Of a stretch of 64,000 nucleotides of DNA, positions 24,045-34,485 are shown one piece after another. The notes beneath the pieces are model-generated. The model saw only the letters and a list, made by a program, of their open reading frames with translations. It made no database searches and was not told the DNA's origin. This stretch comes from Odontocerum albicorne (Eukaryota > Arthropoda > Insecta > Trichoptera > Odontoceridae), in assembly GCA_949825065.1 (NCBI GenBank), contig OX463854.1, forward strand, positions 13,801,112-13,865,111. Direction: 5' to 3'. The translations under genes and the position numbers were made by a program. The number at the start of each line of letters is the position of its first letter. Position 1 is the first letter of the stretch.

Positions 24045-24550
24045 AGTTTAACAAAGTAATATAAATAGTATAAAGTTAGAAAAAATACAAAAAGACATTG
24101 CGTAAGAAATCAATGTTTTCATTAATATATAATGATACGATTACCTTCAATTAAGAAATTAACTCTGATCAAAACGATACTCGGCGATTTCTCCTAAAGA
24201 ATTAACCCGGCCTTGCTACATTACGTTAATGACAAAATTACGTTTGAGGAAATTGTTAATCACGCCGATCAAGGTAAATTGCGCATGTAGCTTTGGTTTG
24301 ATTGAAGAAATCAAAAGGAAATTAAAGCTTATGTAGTGTTATTTTATTTTATCGACCTCTTTTATTAAATTTTAAGTCATGCATTTCGTTCAAAATACGA
24401 GTATATGATAATGAAACGGATTCTAATATAGAGATTGTTTATCTTATTAGCAAAGTTAGTAAAAAGAAAGAAAGATGAAATGATTAATTAACAAATATGT
24501 AATGCAAGCATAAATGAAAGATACAGAAGAGAATGATCGAAAAAATGCAT
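24045..24550. other. No feature recognised
   Basis: AT-rich spacer. Confidence 0.4.
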
Positions 24551-24554
24551 AGTT

Positions 24555-24735
24555 TGATAGAGTGAATTCAATTTTGAAAGATGGAAGGATAAGAAGTGCG
24601 TAAAATTAATGGAAAAAACTGTGTATAATATTTATGAATGTGGTGAAGGCGAAGAAAGCATATTTTTATAGGAAAATTGGCCAACTGTGCACATTTTAAT
24701 AGAAAAGGACGTGAAATGGAATGGAGGGGAAAATG
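24555..24735 (+). pseudogene. LINE extreme C-terminal scrap
   Basis: DRVNSILKDGRIRSA, then MNVVKAKKAYFYRK parallels the VNxILKEGxVRS ... LMNVDEAKEVCKDR end of LINE proteins. Stops are frequent. Confidence 0.45.
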
Positions 24736-24739
24736 TATG

Positions 24740-25285
24740 TACGTAAGTTCAACTATGCTGGTTAAGTTGAGAGATTTTACAGGATTTTTTCATTTTTATT
24801 TTGAGTCAGAAAGTAACCTAATGGTTGTCACGTACAGTTACTCGAGATGATGCTCAAATTTCATAGCTTGACGAATATATTAACAACAAGTTTTAATTTT
24901 TAAATTGTTCCTCTCTTTGAAAAACACTGCTAATACAATTTCATCTCTCACATATTCTTAAAACAGTTCTTAAAAAATATTTATAAAAAATCATTAAAAC
25001 ACTTTTTTCTTGGATGAAATCTCGTTTTGTTTTGAATATTTTAATAAATTTCCTGAAATGTCATTTTAATTTAAACATTTTGATAAATTTCCTATCGTGT
25101 TTTTAAATAAATGAGACTAACCAGTCATGCTAAGTTTTTGTGGATTTTTTTCCGCGAATTAAATATGAGAAATAACTTTATAAAATCATTTAATAGACTT
25201 GTAGTTGAAAGCCTTATAGAAAAGCAACTGTTTCGAAAATGGTCATTCGTTACTTTTTTATTTATTTATTTTACACATGACAATA
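24740..25285. other. No feature recognised
   Basis: AT-rich spacer before the mariner at 25.29 kb. Confidence 0.4.
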
Positions 25286-25291
25286 AATATA

Positions 25292-26244
25292 CGAGGCATA
25301 TCCAGAAAGTAAGTGTACTGAATTTTTGTAGGTTTCATTTTTTTTTTATTTAAACAAAAAAATTACGCGGTTACCGTAGTACATATGTACGCTATTTTTC
25401 GTCATAGTTGCCATTCCTCTCAATGCAGGTGGTGAAGCGGGGTATCAACTTTTTGATGCCTTCCTCGAAGTAGTTTCTCGCCAACCCCTCCGTCCACTTC
25501 TCCACCTCCTCCTTTAGCTCCTCGTCGGTTGAAAACCTTTTTCCACCCATGTACAGCTTTAGGGAGGTAAAGAGATAGTAATCTGAAGGTGCAAGGTCAG
25601 GGAATGCGCGGGATGGTTCAAGACATCCCATTTAAACGAGGCGAGCAGTTCCTTCGTGGCGTTGGCCGTGTGTGGTCTGGCATTGTCATGCAGCAGGAAG
25701 ACTCCCTTTGTCAGCATGCCTCTCCTCTTGTTCTGAATCGCCCTCCGCAATTTTTTTAGGGTCTCACAGTATCTTGCAAAGTTGATGGTCTCCCCTTGAG
25801 GCATATATTCAATTAAAATGATGCCTTGACAGTCCCAAAACACGGATGCCATGATTTTCTTGGCTGAAATTGTGGTTTTGAACTTTTTGGCGGAGGGTGA
25901 ATAGGTGTGACGCCACTGTTGAGACTGCCTTTTGGTTTTAGGCGTGTAGTGTGCAACCCAAGTTTCATCTCCAGTAACGATGGAGCGGAAAAATTCATCT
26001 CCATGGAGTTTGCAGCGCCTCAAAAACTCTTGCCTTTTTACAAAATTTCGCACTTGGCGGGAGATTGGGTTGACATTTTTCACGAAACGTGTTGTCGCGT
26101 CGACACTTCTCAACGTACTGACCTCGAACCGGTCTCGTTGTGGAGGGGAAGGGTCAGGCTACACGGAAGTGTAGCCAACATATCGAAAATAAAATCCATC
26201 CGGTCGTGAGAGCTTCAGTACACTTACTTTTTGGATACGCCTCG
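25292..26244 (-). mobile_element. Mariner with CGAG ends, copy 1, internally deleted
   Basis: Ends are CGAGGCATATCCAGAAAGTA at the left and TACTTTTTGGATACGCCTCG at the right, flanked by TA on both sides (25,290-25,291; 26,245-26,246). Length is 953 bp, about 350 bp short of a full mariner. The missing piece is the DNA-binding domain of the transposase, which is read on the minus strand. The copy at 34.49 kb is the same family with a different deletion. Confidence 0.9.
25392..26150 (-). pseudogene. Mariner transposase lacking its DNA-binding domain
   Basis: The minus-strand frame keeps the catalytic region: RQEFLRRCKLHGDEFFRSIV, VTGDETW (first Asp), ASVFWDCQGI, MPQGETINFARYCETLKK, LLHDNARPHTANATKELLAS (second Asp). 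A frameshift near 25,600-25,630 moves the third Asp (LAPSDYYLF) into another frame, and the protein ends RNGNYDEK. After a short start (MSTQSPAKCEI in a neighbouring frame) about 110 residues including both helix-turn-helix motifs are missing. It cannot make active transposase. Confidence 0.85.
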
Positions 26245-26714
26245 TATTATACATAATTAGCGAAAAAACAACAGGCAATTTAATTTGAACACATAATTTT
26301 AATGGATCCGAGTATTAAATTTCCTTTACCCACTTTTATTACGTATTATGTTTTTACTTGAAACAATATTACAATGAATCATAATGAGTTATATATTTGT
26401 AACCTTTGTAAATCATCAAATTATGAACAAGACAAATTGCATAAACAAAAAAAAATATTGTGAAATCATGATATTTTGCTTGAAACGTATCATGAATCGA
26501 TATACGAGTAAATCGTATTTGAAATTAAAAATAACCGAAAATTTAGTTTATGCTATTTTTTACTTACATATTTTGCTCATTGAGCAACGACAGAAAGAAA
26601 AATATTTGGTTTTGTTCCCATTTCAGAATAAACTATTTAAATTTAACTCAATGTATAAAGCCCCATAAACAAGCCCAAATGTTTCATCAATAAATCAAAA
26701 TCAACACACATATT

Positions 26715-26905
26715 TTCTTATTAACTTGGGGTTGAGCCCCTAACGATTCCGTCTAAAGATTCTCAGTTAAAAGTTTCTTCCGTGCATATCTTGGTTTTTT
26801 CTTCACAGTTTCCCCTAACTCTCCTATCACTGTTCATCACATATTTACCTCTTCTCATTTCCTTTGCATCCCTTCCGTTCTCTCCTAACAAGCTGCCAAG
26901 ATAAA
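26715..26905 (-). pseudogene. LINE reverse transcriptase thumb fragment, minus
   Basis: Minus-strand translation gives FIYLGSLLGENGRDAKEMRR, the conserved YLGSxLTEDG...EIRRR segment that follows the reverse transcriptase core in many insect LINEs. The rest has decayed. Confidence 0.55.
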
Positions 26906-26909
26906 TGAA

Positions 26910-27385
26910 TCCACTGCTCTATTCCGGTCTTTTACTATTCAGACACATTTTTCATTCAATTCTCCCTTCTGCACCATCAAGCATTGATTCTTTCGTTCTA
27001 CAGTCAGTCCTGTATTTAACCGATTTATTTCATAGTAATTGGTTATATATGTTTTACGAGTACCTATTGAGTATATATTCAAATTTGACTCCTTCTTATG
27101 TACAAATATACCATAGATTATCATATATTGCCTTATTTATTAATAATAAATAATATTAAACAGTCATTATGAAATTTATTTCGATTCAAAAAATGTTAAG
27201 AAAAATATGATCAAACCAATATTTCTCTTTTTTTTTATCTTATACCTTACGCAATACATCAGCTAATAATTTAAACATGTAATATTAATTTAGAAAAAAA
27301 CTCGATGAAACCCCTTTTTATAACAAATGTAATTTACTAATAAACAGAATTTAAGAAAAAACTGATAAAAATGTTAATAATATAA
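26910..27385. other. No feature recognised
   Basis: AT-rich spacer. Confidence 0.4.
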
Positions 27386-27397
27386 TTTGTTACGTTG

Positions 27398-27610
27398 TTT
27401 ATAGTTAAGGCATTAACGTTGGGGAGGTTAAGACATTGTGATTTATTTTTATCAAACACTGTTTATTCCACTTTTTTGTGACGGTATAACCCTACCGGTT
27501 TCAAGGCTTTCACCTCATCTTCAGGGGAGCGCAAACAAGACTTGAAAGCCTTGAAACCGTACGATAACCCTACGGTTTCAACAGTGTTTGATAAAAATAA
27601 ATTACAATAT
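27398..27610. mobile_element. PLE foldback insertion with 12-bp duplication
   Basis: A 213-bp insertion consists of the PLE 3' end read on the minus strand (TTTATTTTTATCAAACACTG to GGGGAGCGCAAACAAGAC) followed head to head by a short rearranged plus-strand copy ending CAGTGTTTGATAAAAATAAA. It is flanked by a perfect direct repeat TTTGTTACGTTG (27,386-27,397 and 27,611-27,622). The left outermost part TTTATAGTTAAGGCATTAAC matches the end of the right arm at 14.34 kb, which fixes the family's 3' terminus. Confidence 0.75.
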
Positions 27611-27622
27611 TTTGTTACGTTG

Positions 27623-28245
27623 ATTCGAAAAATAGCGATGATAAGTAAAAATGTTATAAATTTTTGGATTTCATTTATTTAGGGGAAATTTTTTATTTTA
27701 TATCAAATTTAAAATTGACGACTATAAGACGTGATAAATATTATTCCTTAAAGAAAAAATGTGTGAAGACTTTACAAAGGGATTTGAGTTTTTTTTCTCC
27801 AATCATCAAATACTTTACATGTTTTTATGGTCCCCATAAATTATTTTTATCTACTACCGGTATTTTGCAGTTTATGATTACTGTAAAAGCACATGATATG
27901 AAAAATTACTACTTTGATAACCATTATTTTTTATCACACTAACATGGTAATCAAACAATAATTTAAAGCATCGCTACACGATTAAATATTTTATACATAA
28001 TCAGAGCGCGTACTTTTTTCTAGCTAAAAAAGCGCTACTGAATAAAAAACAAATTGGGAATTGACTGAAAAAAGCGCTGAAACCATAGTCTTTTTTGTAT
28101 AAAGTTTTTGTACAAGTACAGTAAGGTCGAAGCAGCAGTTTTTCTTTCGCAATTGAAACATTACGCGAATAACTCTTTTTTACGGCTTTATGACAAACAG
28201 TGAACAGTTAGTATAATAAGAGTCCCCTTATAATGTAACCCCAGT
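27623..28245. other. No feature recognised
   Basis: AT-rich spacer; a 92-codon open frame at 27,664 has no recognisable content. Confidence 0.4.
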
Positions 28246-28249
28246 TGGC

Positions 28250-28440
28250 TCTTTTGTCTTTTTAATTTTATCCTCATTGTCATCCCCTTTTCCTTTAGTG
28301 CCAGGGCTGAATTCTCACCAGCGCAGATCTCCACTTATCTCGATTCTTGACAATTACTCTACCCAGGGCAGTCCTAGCGTTTTCTCAAATAACCACTCCA
28401 CCAGTTTACTTCAACTGCTTCTCGAGAGACCAGCTTGAAT
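28250..28440 (-). pseudogene. LINE C-terminal end, minus strand
   Basis: Minus-strand translation gives GRVIVKNRDKWRSALVRIQP, resembling the A.DRxKWRxLVR end of RTE-type LINE proteins. Followed by a stop. Upstream part is lost. Confidence 0.45.
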
Positions 28441-28444
28441 TCTT

Positions 28445-29100
28445 ATTTTATTTTCTAAGTTTAATTTAAAAAAATTAGTCATGGAAAAAAAAAGTTTACT
28501 TATGCATGAATTCTACACTTTGCGTATTTTTTAAATTATTTCCAAAATGTAGGTAAAATGTCAACTACTTGAACTGATCATAAATTATATTTTTCTGTTT
28601 AATTTTTTTTTTCGAAAACGAAATAAATATTTTAGTTTGTTTTCGCTAATAGAAAAATACATTTTTTTATATTTGGGTCTGAAGAAAAAAATAATGATAA
28701 AATTTTGAATAGATGAAACAAGTCAGAAGTGTGTGTGAGAAGGGTATATCAATAAAAAAACTTGGATGGATCAAGTGACTCAGATTTTTTAACAAGGTAA
28801 TATGAGACGCAAGAATAACCGAATATTATTTGGACGAAAAGTGTGACAAAATAAATAAAGGTGGACATATATTTTATTCCAAGCAAAATGCATAGCATGA
28901 TGAAATGTTTCATGAGATGAGAAGTATTAGTTCTCGTTTTTTCTTCTTTCAAAATATATGAATTTTTTTAAATCTTCACCATCATCAACTCACCGTCATA
29001 TTTGTATTGGGATAAGCAGATATAACAGAATTTTAATAAATAATACCCTGGCACGAATGCTTAGATTTTTCAACGCCAATCGTGCAGGACATTTTATACG
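28445..29100. other. No feature recognised
   Basis: AT-rich spacer. Confidence 0.4.
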
Positions 29101-29104
29101 CGCA

Positions 29105-29225
29105 TCGTGGGGAACAATTTACGACATCCTTAGCGTAATTAGTAAGTTTTAATTTCGGCACGCTTGACGTCCGTTCGTAGGTTTTGGGTTCAATTTACGA
29201 TGGTCATGCAGATAAAGACTTTTCA
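29105..29225 (+). mobile_element. SINE-B head
   Basis: CATCCTTAGCGTAATTAGTA and CGTAGGTTTTGGGTTCAATT resemble A and B boxes. The same succession with higher similarity between copies is seen at 30,165 and, more distantly, at 55,205. Confidence 0.5.
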
Positions 29226-29229
29226 TTAT

Positions 29230-30150
29230 TTCAAAATTTATTTCCGAAACTTTTATTTTTCAAACATGTTTCAATCGTTTTTGAAAGGTTTTTCTGCGTG
29301 GAAAAATTGTCTTAATTCTTCCTTCTTTATCTTATAACTCTGCACCTTATTTCAATTTAATTTTTTTACTTTGTTTTTTGGTCTACCATATATCGTTTAA
29401 CTCACATTTTACGCCACGCTGTTTATAATTGATTATTAAGTTAGTTGTAGATAAATTTTATACAGTAAATTAATTCGTTTTTTCATTAATTACATTACTC
29501 CTCGCGATACGTGTTTCTACAAAAAGATCATTCTGCGTGAAGAGATCCACGGAATAAGATATTGTAATACATGTCTTGCATAATATTTAATTTATTTAAC
29601 TTGCAATCTAAATCAACAATTTTTACAAAACATTATTGAAGGGAAAATTAAAACAAAAGTACAAGATGCTATAAAAATTTACATAAATATTCTAGCATCA
29701 ACATGATCTGAAAAATCGGCTATCGAAAATTAGAAGAAACGTAATACCGAATACAAAAGTTCAAAGCCCATAAGGCCCATTTCCGTATGAGATGTAAGAA
29801 AAAAAACAATATTAACATAATTTATACATTTCAATTGACACTGTTATACTAGTTCATCTCAACACGCTTTAGGTAATTAATTTATTATTAAAAAATCTAA
29901 AATGTAGGTTCAAAAAAATTAAGCCGAAACTTTAAATGAATAATTTGTAGATGTTTATTTATAAAAGTTAAAAATTGTAGTAATCGCAACTTTGAGTATG
30001 GTGTGAATGCATTCATGATGCTTGCCATCAATTATGAAGACAGCCGTTAAGTAGAGCGTGTGAATATGCAAACACAATTTAACGTGTGACGTTTTCTGAA
30101 TACTTCCGATAAGAACTTGTGAAACATAGTTAACGCCCAGTTGTACAAAG
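29230..30150. other. No feature recognised
   Basis: AT-rich spacer. Confidence 0.4.
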
Positions 30151-30154
30151 TTGG

Positions 30155-30450
30155 ATAATTAACGGCATCCTTAGTTTAGTTAGTATGGTTTGATTTCCAC
30201 GCGCTTGACTTCTACCCGTAGGTTTTGGGTTCCATTCTCGATGCTAACCGAATAAAAAGAGTTCCAGTGAAAGTCAGTCTATGTTAAAAACAAAAACGTG
30301 CGAGCACTGTTTCTTCTCCTCATGCAGTTGTTTTGCTTAGCTTTGCGGTTACGAAAAATGAATTCCGTGCATGTTCCTATGCCTCTATACCCAAAAGTAA
30401 GATAAATAGGCACAATGACAATGTTGTCTCCCGTCTATGCTCTTCATTAT
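30155..30450 (+). mobile_element. SINE-B, longer copy
   Basis: The tRNA-like head (GCATCCTTAGTTTAGTTAGT, then CGTAGGTTTTGGGTTCCATT) is followed by a body with TTCCGTGCATGTTCC and a distal ACAATGTTGTCTCCCGTCTA. The body phrases reappear in the same order at 55,420-55,490, defining a SINE of about 290 bp distinct from SINE-A. Confidence 0.55.
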
Positions 30451-30454
30451 CTCT

Positions 30455-31335
30455 GAAATATTTATTTGAAAAAAATTAGGAATGAGTGAATAAGTTTTTG
30501 CTTCTGTTTTTATCGTTACTAAGATTTCAACTATACACGTGTTCATATTTTACTTAAAGTGCGTATTTCTTCACACAGTTAGAGAAAGAGTTTTTTTTAC
30601 AGCTTCAGAATTTACATTTACATTCGAGATTTTATAATATATAGTTCTCCAAGGCGCTAACTACATATATCGTGTGATTATTGGTCGAAAATTTGTTTTT
30701 ACTGTTTTTCATATTGATGTAACCGAGTTCATATTGATGTAACCGAGTTCATGTAACCAAAAACTAAATCTCTCAAATCGCATTATATTTCAATTAATGG
30801 AAGATTTTCCATTCGTGTAATTTTTCCATTAAAAATAGAAAATCCAAACCTACTTCAAGTACAATTATTTGCTTGTACTCGTAAGATTTTTATTACAAAA
30901 AAATTAACGATACATATAATTGAATGTATATTTTATATGACATTCATCTAAATTTAGAGCAAATCTTAGCAATTCTCTTTTATAAAATCTCTTAATTGGA
31001 GGTGCTAATTTATCAAAAGTTTTAACTGTCACTTTGCGGAACTCCATATTAAAATATTGATAGTTAAATTATTTTGTTAATCCATATTTTATTTTTCACT
31101 TTTATTTTGCACTTTTATACAGATAATATGAACAGAAAGACATTTGTGTGAGATTGAAGGAAGATAAACATTGTGTGATAAATTATGCTCCTTTTGTTTA
31201 TTCTTAAATACATATAATGATGTAGAACATCTGGTTGAGCTAGCAAAATTGTTCCAAAGTCGAGCCAAGTGAACCGCTAAATCTTGTATGTGGTGTGAAG
31301 CTTACAGGATTCCCCCGTCACTAGATCAAAGAGCG
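30455..31335. other. No gene; one 20-bp tandem duplication
   Basis: The phrase CATATTGATGTAACCGAGTT is directly duplicated at about 30,710-30,749. Otherwise AT-rich spacer. Confidence 0.4.
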
Positions 31336-31339
31336 AGTC

Positions 31340-31450
31340 GGCATGTGTTTCTTGCCCCTACTATGAGGATGTCTTCAGACAAAATGATCCTGTATTGTAA
31401 TGAAAGCACTGCTTATATACCATATATCTGGTGTCATATTTTATCGGAAG
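31340..31450 (+). repeat. Unclassified interspersed repeat, copy 2
   Basis: Aligns with 22,985-23,095 (GAGGATGTCTTCAGACAAAA, TGATCCTGTATTGTAATGAA, GGTGTCATATTTTA). It ends shortly before the PLE insertion at 31.5 kb; whether the two are related is unclear. Confidence 0.5.
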
Positions 31451-31489
31451 TGTCCGATGTATAGACCCAAACACGTTATATAAGTTCCA

Positions 31490-31645
31490 GTAGGGGAGCA
31501 CAAACAAGTCTCGTTTGTGCTCCCCTGGCGATAAGGTGAAAATCTTGAAACCGGTAGGGTTATACCGTTATATAAACTGAAATAAACAATGTTTAACTAA
31601 ACAAATCACAACGTATTTAAACTTCCACAATAATATTTTTTTTGC
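31490..31645 (+). mobile_element. PLE 3' end with short inverted start
   Basis: The fragment starts with a 14-bp inverted repeat (AGGGGAGCACAAAC then GTTTGTGCTCCCCT around a 7-base loop), i.e. a very short left arm. It runs on through AAGGTGAAAATCTTGAAACC, GGTAGGGTTATACCGT and AACAATGTTTAACTAAAC to the terminal AAACTTCCACAATAAT. All phrases match the PLE ends at 14.2 and 27.5 kb. No nuclease coding sequence remains. Confidence 0.7.
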
Positions 31646-31649
31646 TTTA

Positions 31650-32230
31650 CATGACATGTTCGTAAAAAAGTTCTGCAATGATTTTTCTCAATATTTGATT
31701 TGATTTTACATCTTTATAAATCCTTCTTTAATTTTCTTTTTTTTTTATTAATATTTATCTTGGTTTCATGGGTGTCTTCTGATTACTGTGCTGATTTTGA
31801 TATGTTATGTAGGTTTTGTTTATTATACGATTTGCGTCGATATAATGTAACATTTATAAACTGGAATGTCAAAAAATGTCTCTTTAGTGTTTCTATTGTA
31901 AAATAACGGCTAGTTTCTGTTTAACTTCTTCGACCTGAATCAATTCTAAAGTTAAAAAAGATTCTGACTTATGAGTGTACTATTTACACTTAATGCAACG
32001 TTATGTCATATTAGTTTTGATATATGGCACCCAAAACGTTCAAAGTCGATAATATAGCATCCTATACTTAATTGATTATCAGAAAAGGGAAATATATCAC
32101 AAAGGGCATGGAACTCTGTGTTCATCAATATAAATTCCAAGTCTGAAGATGGTAAAATTATTTGCGCAAAAGTTTGTTGTTAAAATACTTTTTAGCATAT
32201 ATTTTTTAAATAAATACTAGAATCCTCTTT
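31650..32230. other. No feature recognised
   Basis: AT-rich spacer. Confidence 0.4.
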
Positions 32231-32234
32231 TTGG

Positions 32235-32335
32235 TAATTTGGTTTTGAGTTCCCTCGTGAATCGAACCCGAATCATCCGGATGGAAGACAAACATGTTGC
32301 CGACTAGACTACAAAAGTTGGCATATTGGCAAGCT
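32235..32335 (-). mobile_element. SINE head, minus strand
   Basis: On the minus strand, TTTTGTAGTCTAGTCGGCAA (A box), TCTTCCATCCGGATGATTCG and GGGTTCGATTCACG (B box) form a good tRNA-like head, followed by GGGAACTCAAAACC as in SINE-A. Confidence 0.6.
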
Positions 32336-32489
32336 TATATACATAATGAAAACAAAACGGGCTACACAAACTGCTGCTAATTGCTGTCAAATGTGAAAAA
32401 AAAAGTTCTCATACAGCAAAAAAACCACCCTTAATTAACAAACTTTACTCCTTGTAACTTTTTATTCCAGGAATAGAATTAAGACTGAA

Positions 32490-32655
32490 TGTGACCGTGT
32501 CTTAGTCGGTAAAACGCCTATTTCCTAACTCGAGAGTTTTAGGTTCGATTCTAATTGTTATTTTAGTCTGATATACCTATATTAAAAGTTTATTTAACAA
32601 CATGCCAATAGATCTACTAATTTGTATTGTATGCAACGAAACAGTAAAGGAAAAA
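32490..32655 (+). mobile_element. SINE-A
   Basis: GTGTCTTAGTCGGTAAAACG and TTTTAGGTTCGATTCTAATT give A and B boxes. The tail ACATGCCAATAGATCTACTA and TGTATTGTATGCAACGAAAC matches the family tail. Confidence 0.6.
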
Positions 32656-32659
32656 GGGA

Positions 32660-33025
32660 AAATATCACTTATGTGCTAAAAATCCAGGAATAACTAAATG
32701 AACTCTATATACTGTGACAAAATAATTTTCCATTATGCGGTAAAACAAGTATATCACATCTCAAAGCGAATAATTTAAAGGCAATGCCATTAATTTCAAA
32801 GAAGAACGTTTTGTAGCAATTTTGGATCATTACACATACGAGTATCTTTTAGTATTGATCTTGCATTTCATGAAGCTTATGTAGGTAACGCGTTTATTTA
32901 ACTGAACATTTGAGTATTTTTTTATTTGTCAACCAATGTAGCCTATATGTTATGTGAACATTTAAGGGATCAAACCTTAATGTTAATGCATCTATGAAAA
33001 TTCAAACAAACATATAAATATTCAA
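32660..33025. other. No feature recognised
   Basis: AT-rich spacer. Confidence 0.4.
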
Positions 33026-33029
33026 ACTA

Positions 33030-34324
33030 ACACATCGATCAATAAGTCCTGGGACTAACCAACAAATGGTGCCTCTAATAACAAATCCATACTATTGTCA
33101 GTTAGTACCATCCTTAAGAAGTTACGTGTCAAACTTTCATGACATTCCGATATTGTGTAATTCAGTTACAGTGATTTTAGTGACGCTACTTTTGCTATTT
33201 TCAAAACAATGGAAAAACCGCATTTCGTGTGTTGATAAAACATTGCTTTTTAATGGGAAAAAATACTGTCCAAAATCAGCGATAGCTTGAAAAGTGTTCT
33301 CTGGGCTCTGCTCCGTCGAAAACAACCATTTGTCGGTGGTATACTGATTTCAAACGCGGTCGTACAGACACAAATGATGCTGAACGCTCTGGTCGTCCAA
33401 ACGAGGCTGTTACACCAGAAAACATTAAAAAAAAACTCAAAATCGTGATGGAAAATCGCAAAGTAAAATTGCGTGAGATAGCTGACATCCTGAAAATATC
33501 ATTTGGTAGTGTTTACACTATTTTGCATGAACATTTATTTGGTCATGAAAAATCTTTTATCGAAATGGGTGCCGCGTTTGCTCACAATGGAACAGAAACA
33601 ACAACGCATCGATGATTCAGAGCGCTGTTTGGCACTGTTTACACGAAATGAACAGGAGTTTTTGCATCGGTATGTGACAACCGATAAAAATTGGATATAC
33701 CACTATTCTCAGGAATCAAATCGGCAGGCAGCTGAGTGGAGAGCAGCCGGTGAAAGTCGTCCGAAGCGACCAAAAACTCAACAGTCGGCCGGGAAGGTTA
33801 TGGCCCCCGTATTTTGGGATGCGCATGGTATAATATTCATCGATCACCTTGAAAAAGGAAAAACCATCAATAGCAAATAATACAAAGCGTTATTGGAGCG
33901 TTTGAAGGCAGAAATTCCAAAAAGCGGCCCCATATGAAGAAGAAAAAAGTTCGTTTTCATCATGACAATGCACCATGTTACAAGTCAATGGTAACGATGG
34001 CCAAATTGCATGAGTTGAACTTTGAATTGCTTCCGCACCCATTGTATTCTCCAGATTTGGCCCCCAGCGACTATTGGCTGTTCGCAGACCTCAAAAAGAT
34101 GTTCCAGGGAAAGAGATTTGGCTCCAATGAAGAAGTGATTACCGAAACTAACGCCTATATTGAAACCAAAGGTAAATCGTTCTACACGGCTGGCATAGAA
34201 AAGTTAGGAAAGCGTTGGAATGAATGTATCGCTCTTGAAGGAGACTATGTTGATGAATAAAGAAGAATTTTGGCAAACAAATGTTGTTTTAGAAGTTTGT
34301 CCCGGGACTTATTGATCGGTGTGT
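33030..34324 (+). mobile_element. Full-length irritans-type mariner, inactive
   Basis: Inverted ends ACACATCGATCAATAAGTCC and, complemented, ACACACCGATCAATAAGTCC are flanked by TA (33,028-33,029; 34,325-34,326). The element is 1295 bp, so its length is complete. The coding sequence is broken. The family differs from the other mariners in the window in both ends and protein. Confidence 0.9.
33210..34260 (+). pseudogene. Broken irritans-type transposase
   Basis: Frame pieces in order: WYTDFKRGRTDTNDAERSGR and a helix-turn-helix segment ending LKISFGSVYTILHEHL (about 33,330-33,530), then after a frameshift TMEQKQQRIDDSERCLALFT, VTTDKNWIYHY (first Asp), GKVMAPVFWDAHGIIFIDHL, a TAA at 33,878, a further shift, RFHHDNAPCYKSMVTMAKLH (second Asp), HPLYSPDLAPSDYWLFADLK (third Asp, DD34D) and the end CIALEGDYVDE. 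The wording fits the irritans subfamily. The first 30 codons are also interrupted. Several lesions make it a pseudogene. Confidence 0.85.
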
Positions 34325-34485
34325 TATGTTACATTAACAGAAATTATAAAAGCACCTATAACTTGGATAGCTTATGATTTAGGAAAAGTAGAGACAACAC
34401 AAGTAGGCTATCATCAAGTCACATTTCAATACAGCAATAACTCCGAAAATATTTTTTGAATCAATAGAAAATCTTATATAGTATA

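Noticed and set aside
26384..26668. A 94-codon open frame
   Set aside because: Lys/Ile/Asn-rich product typical of random AT-rich DNA.
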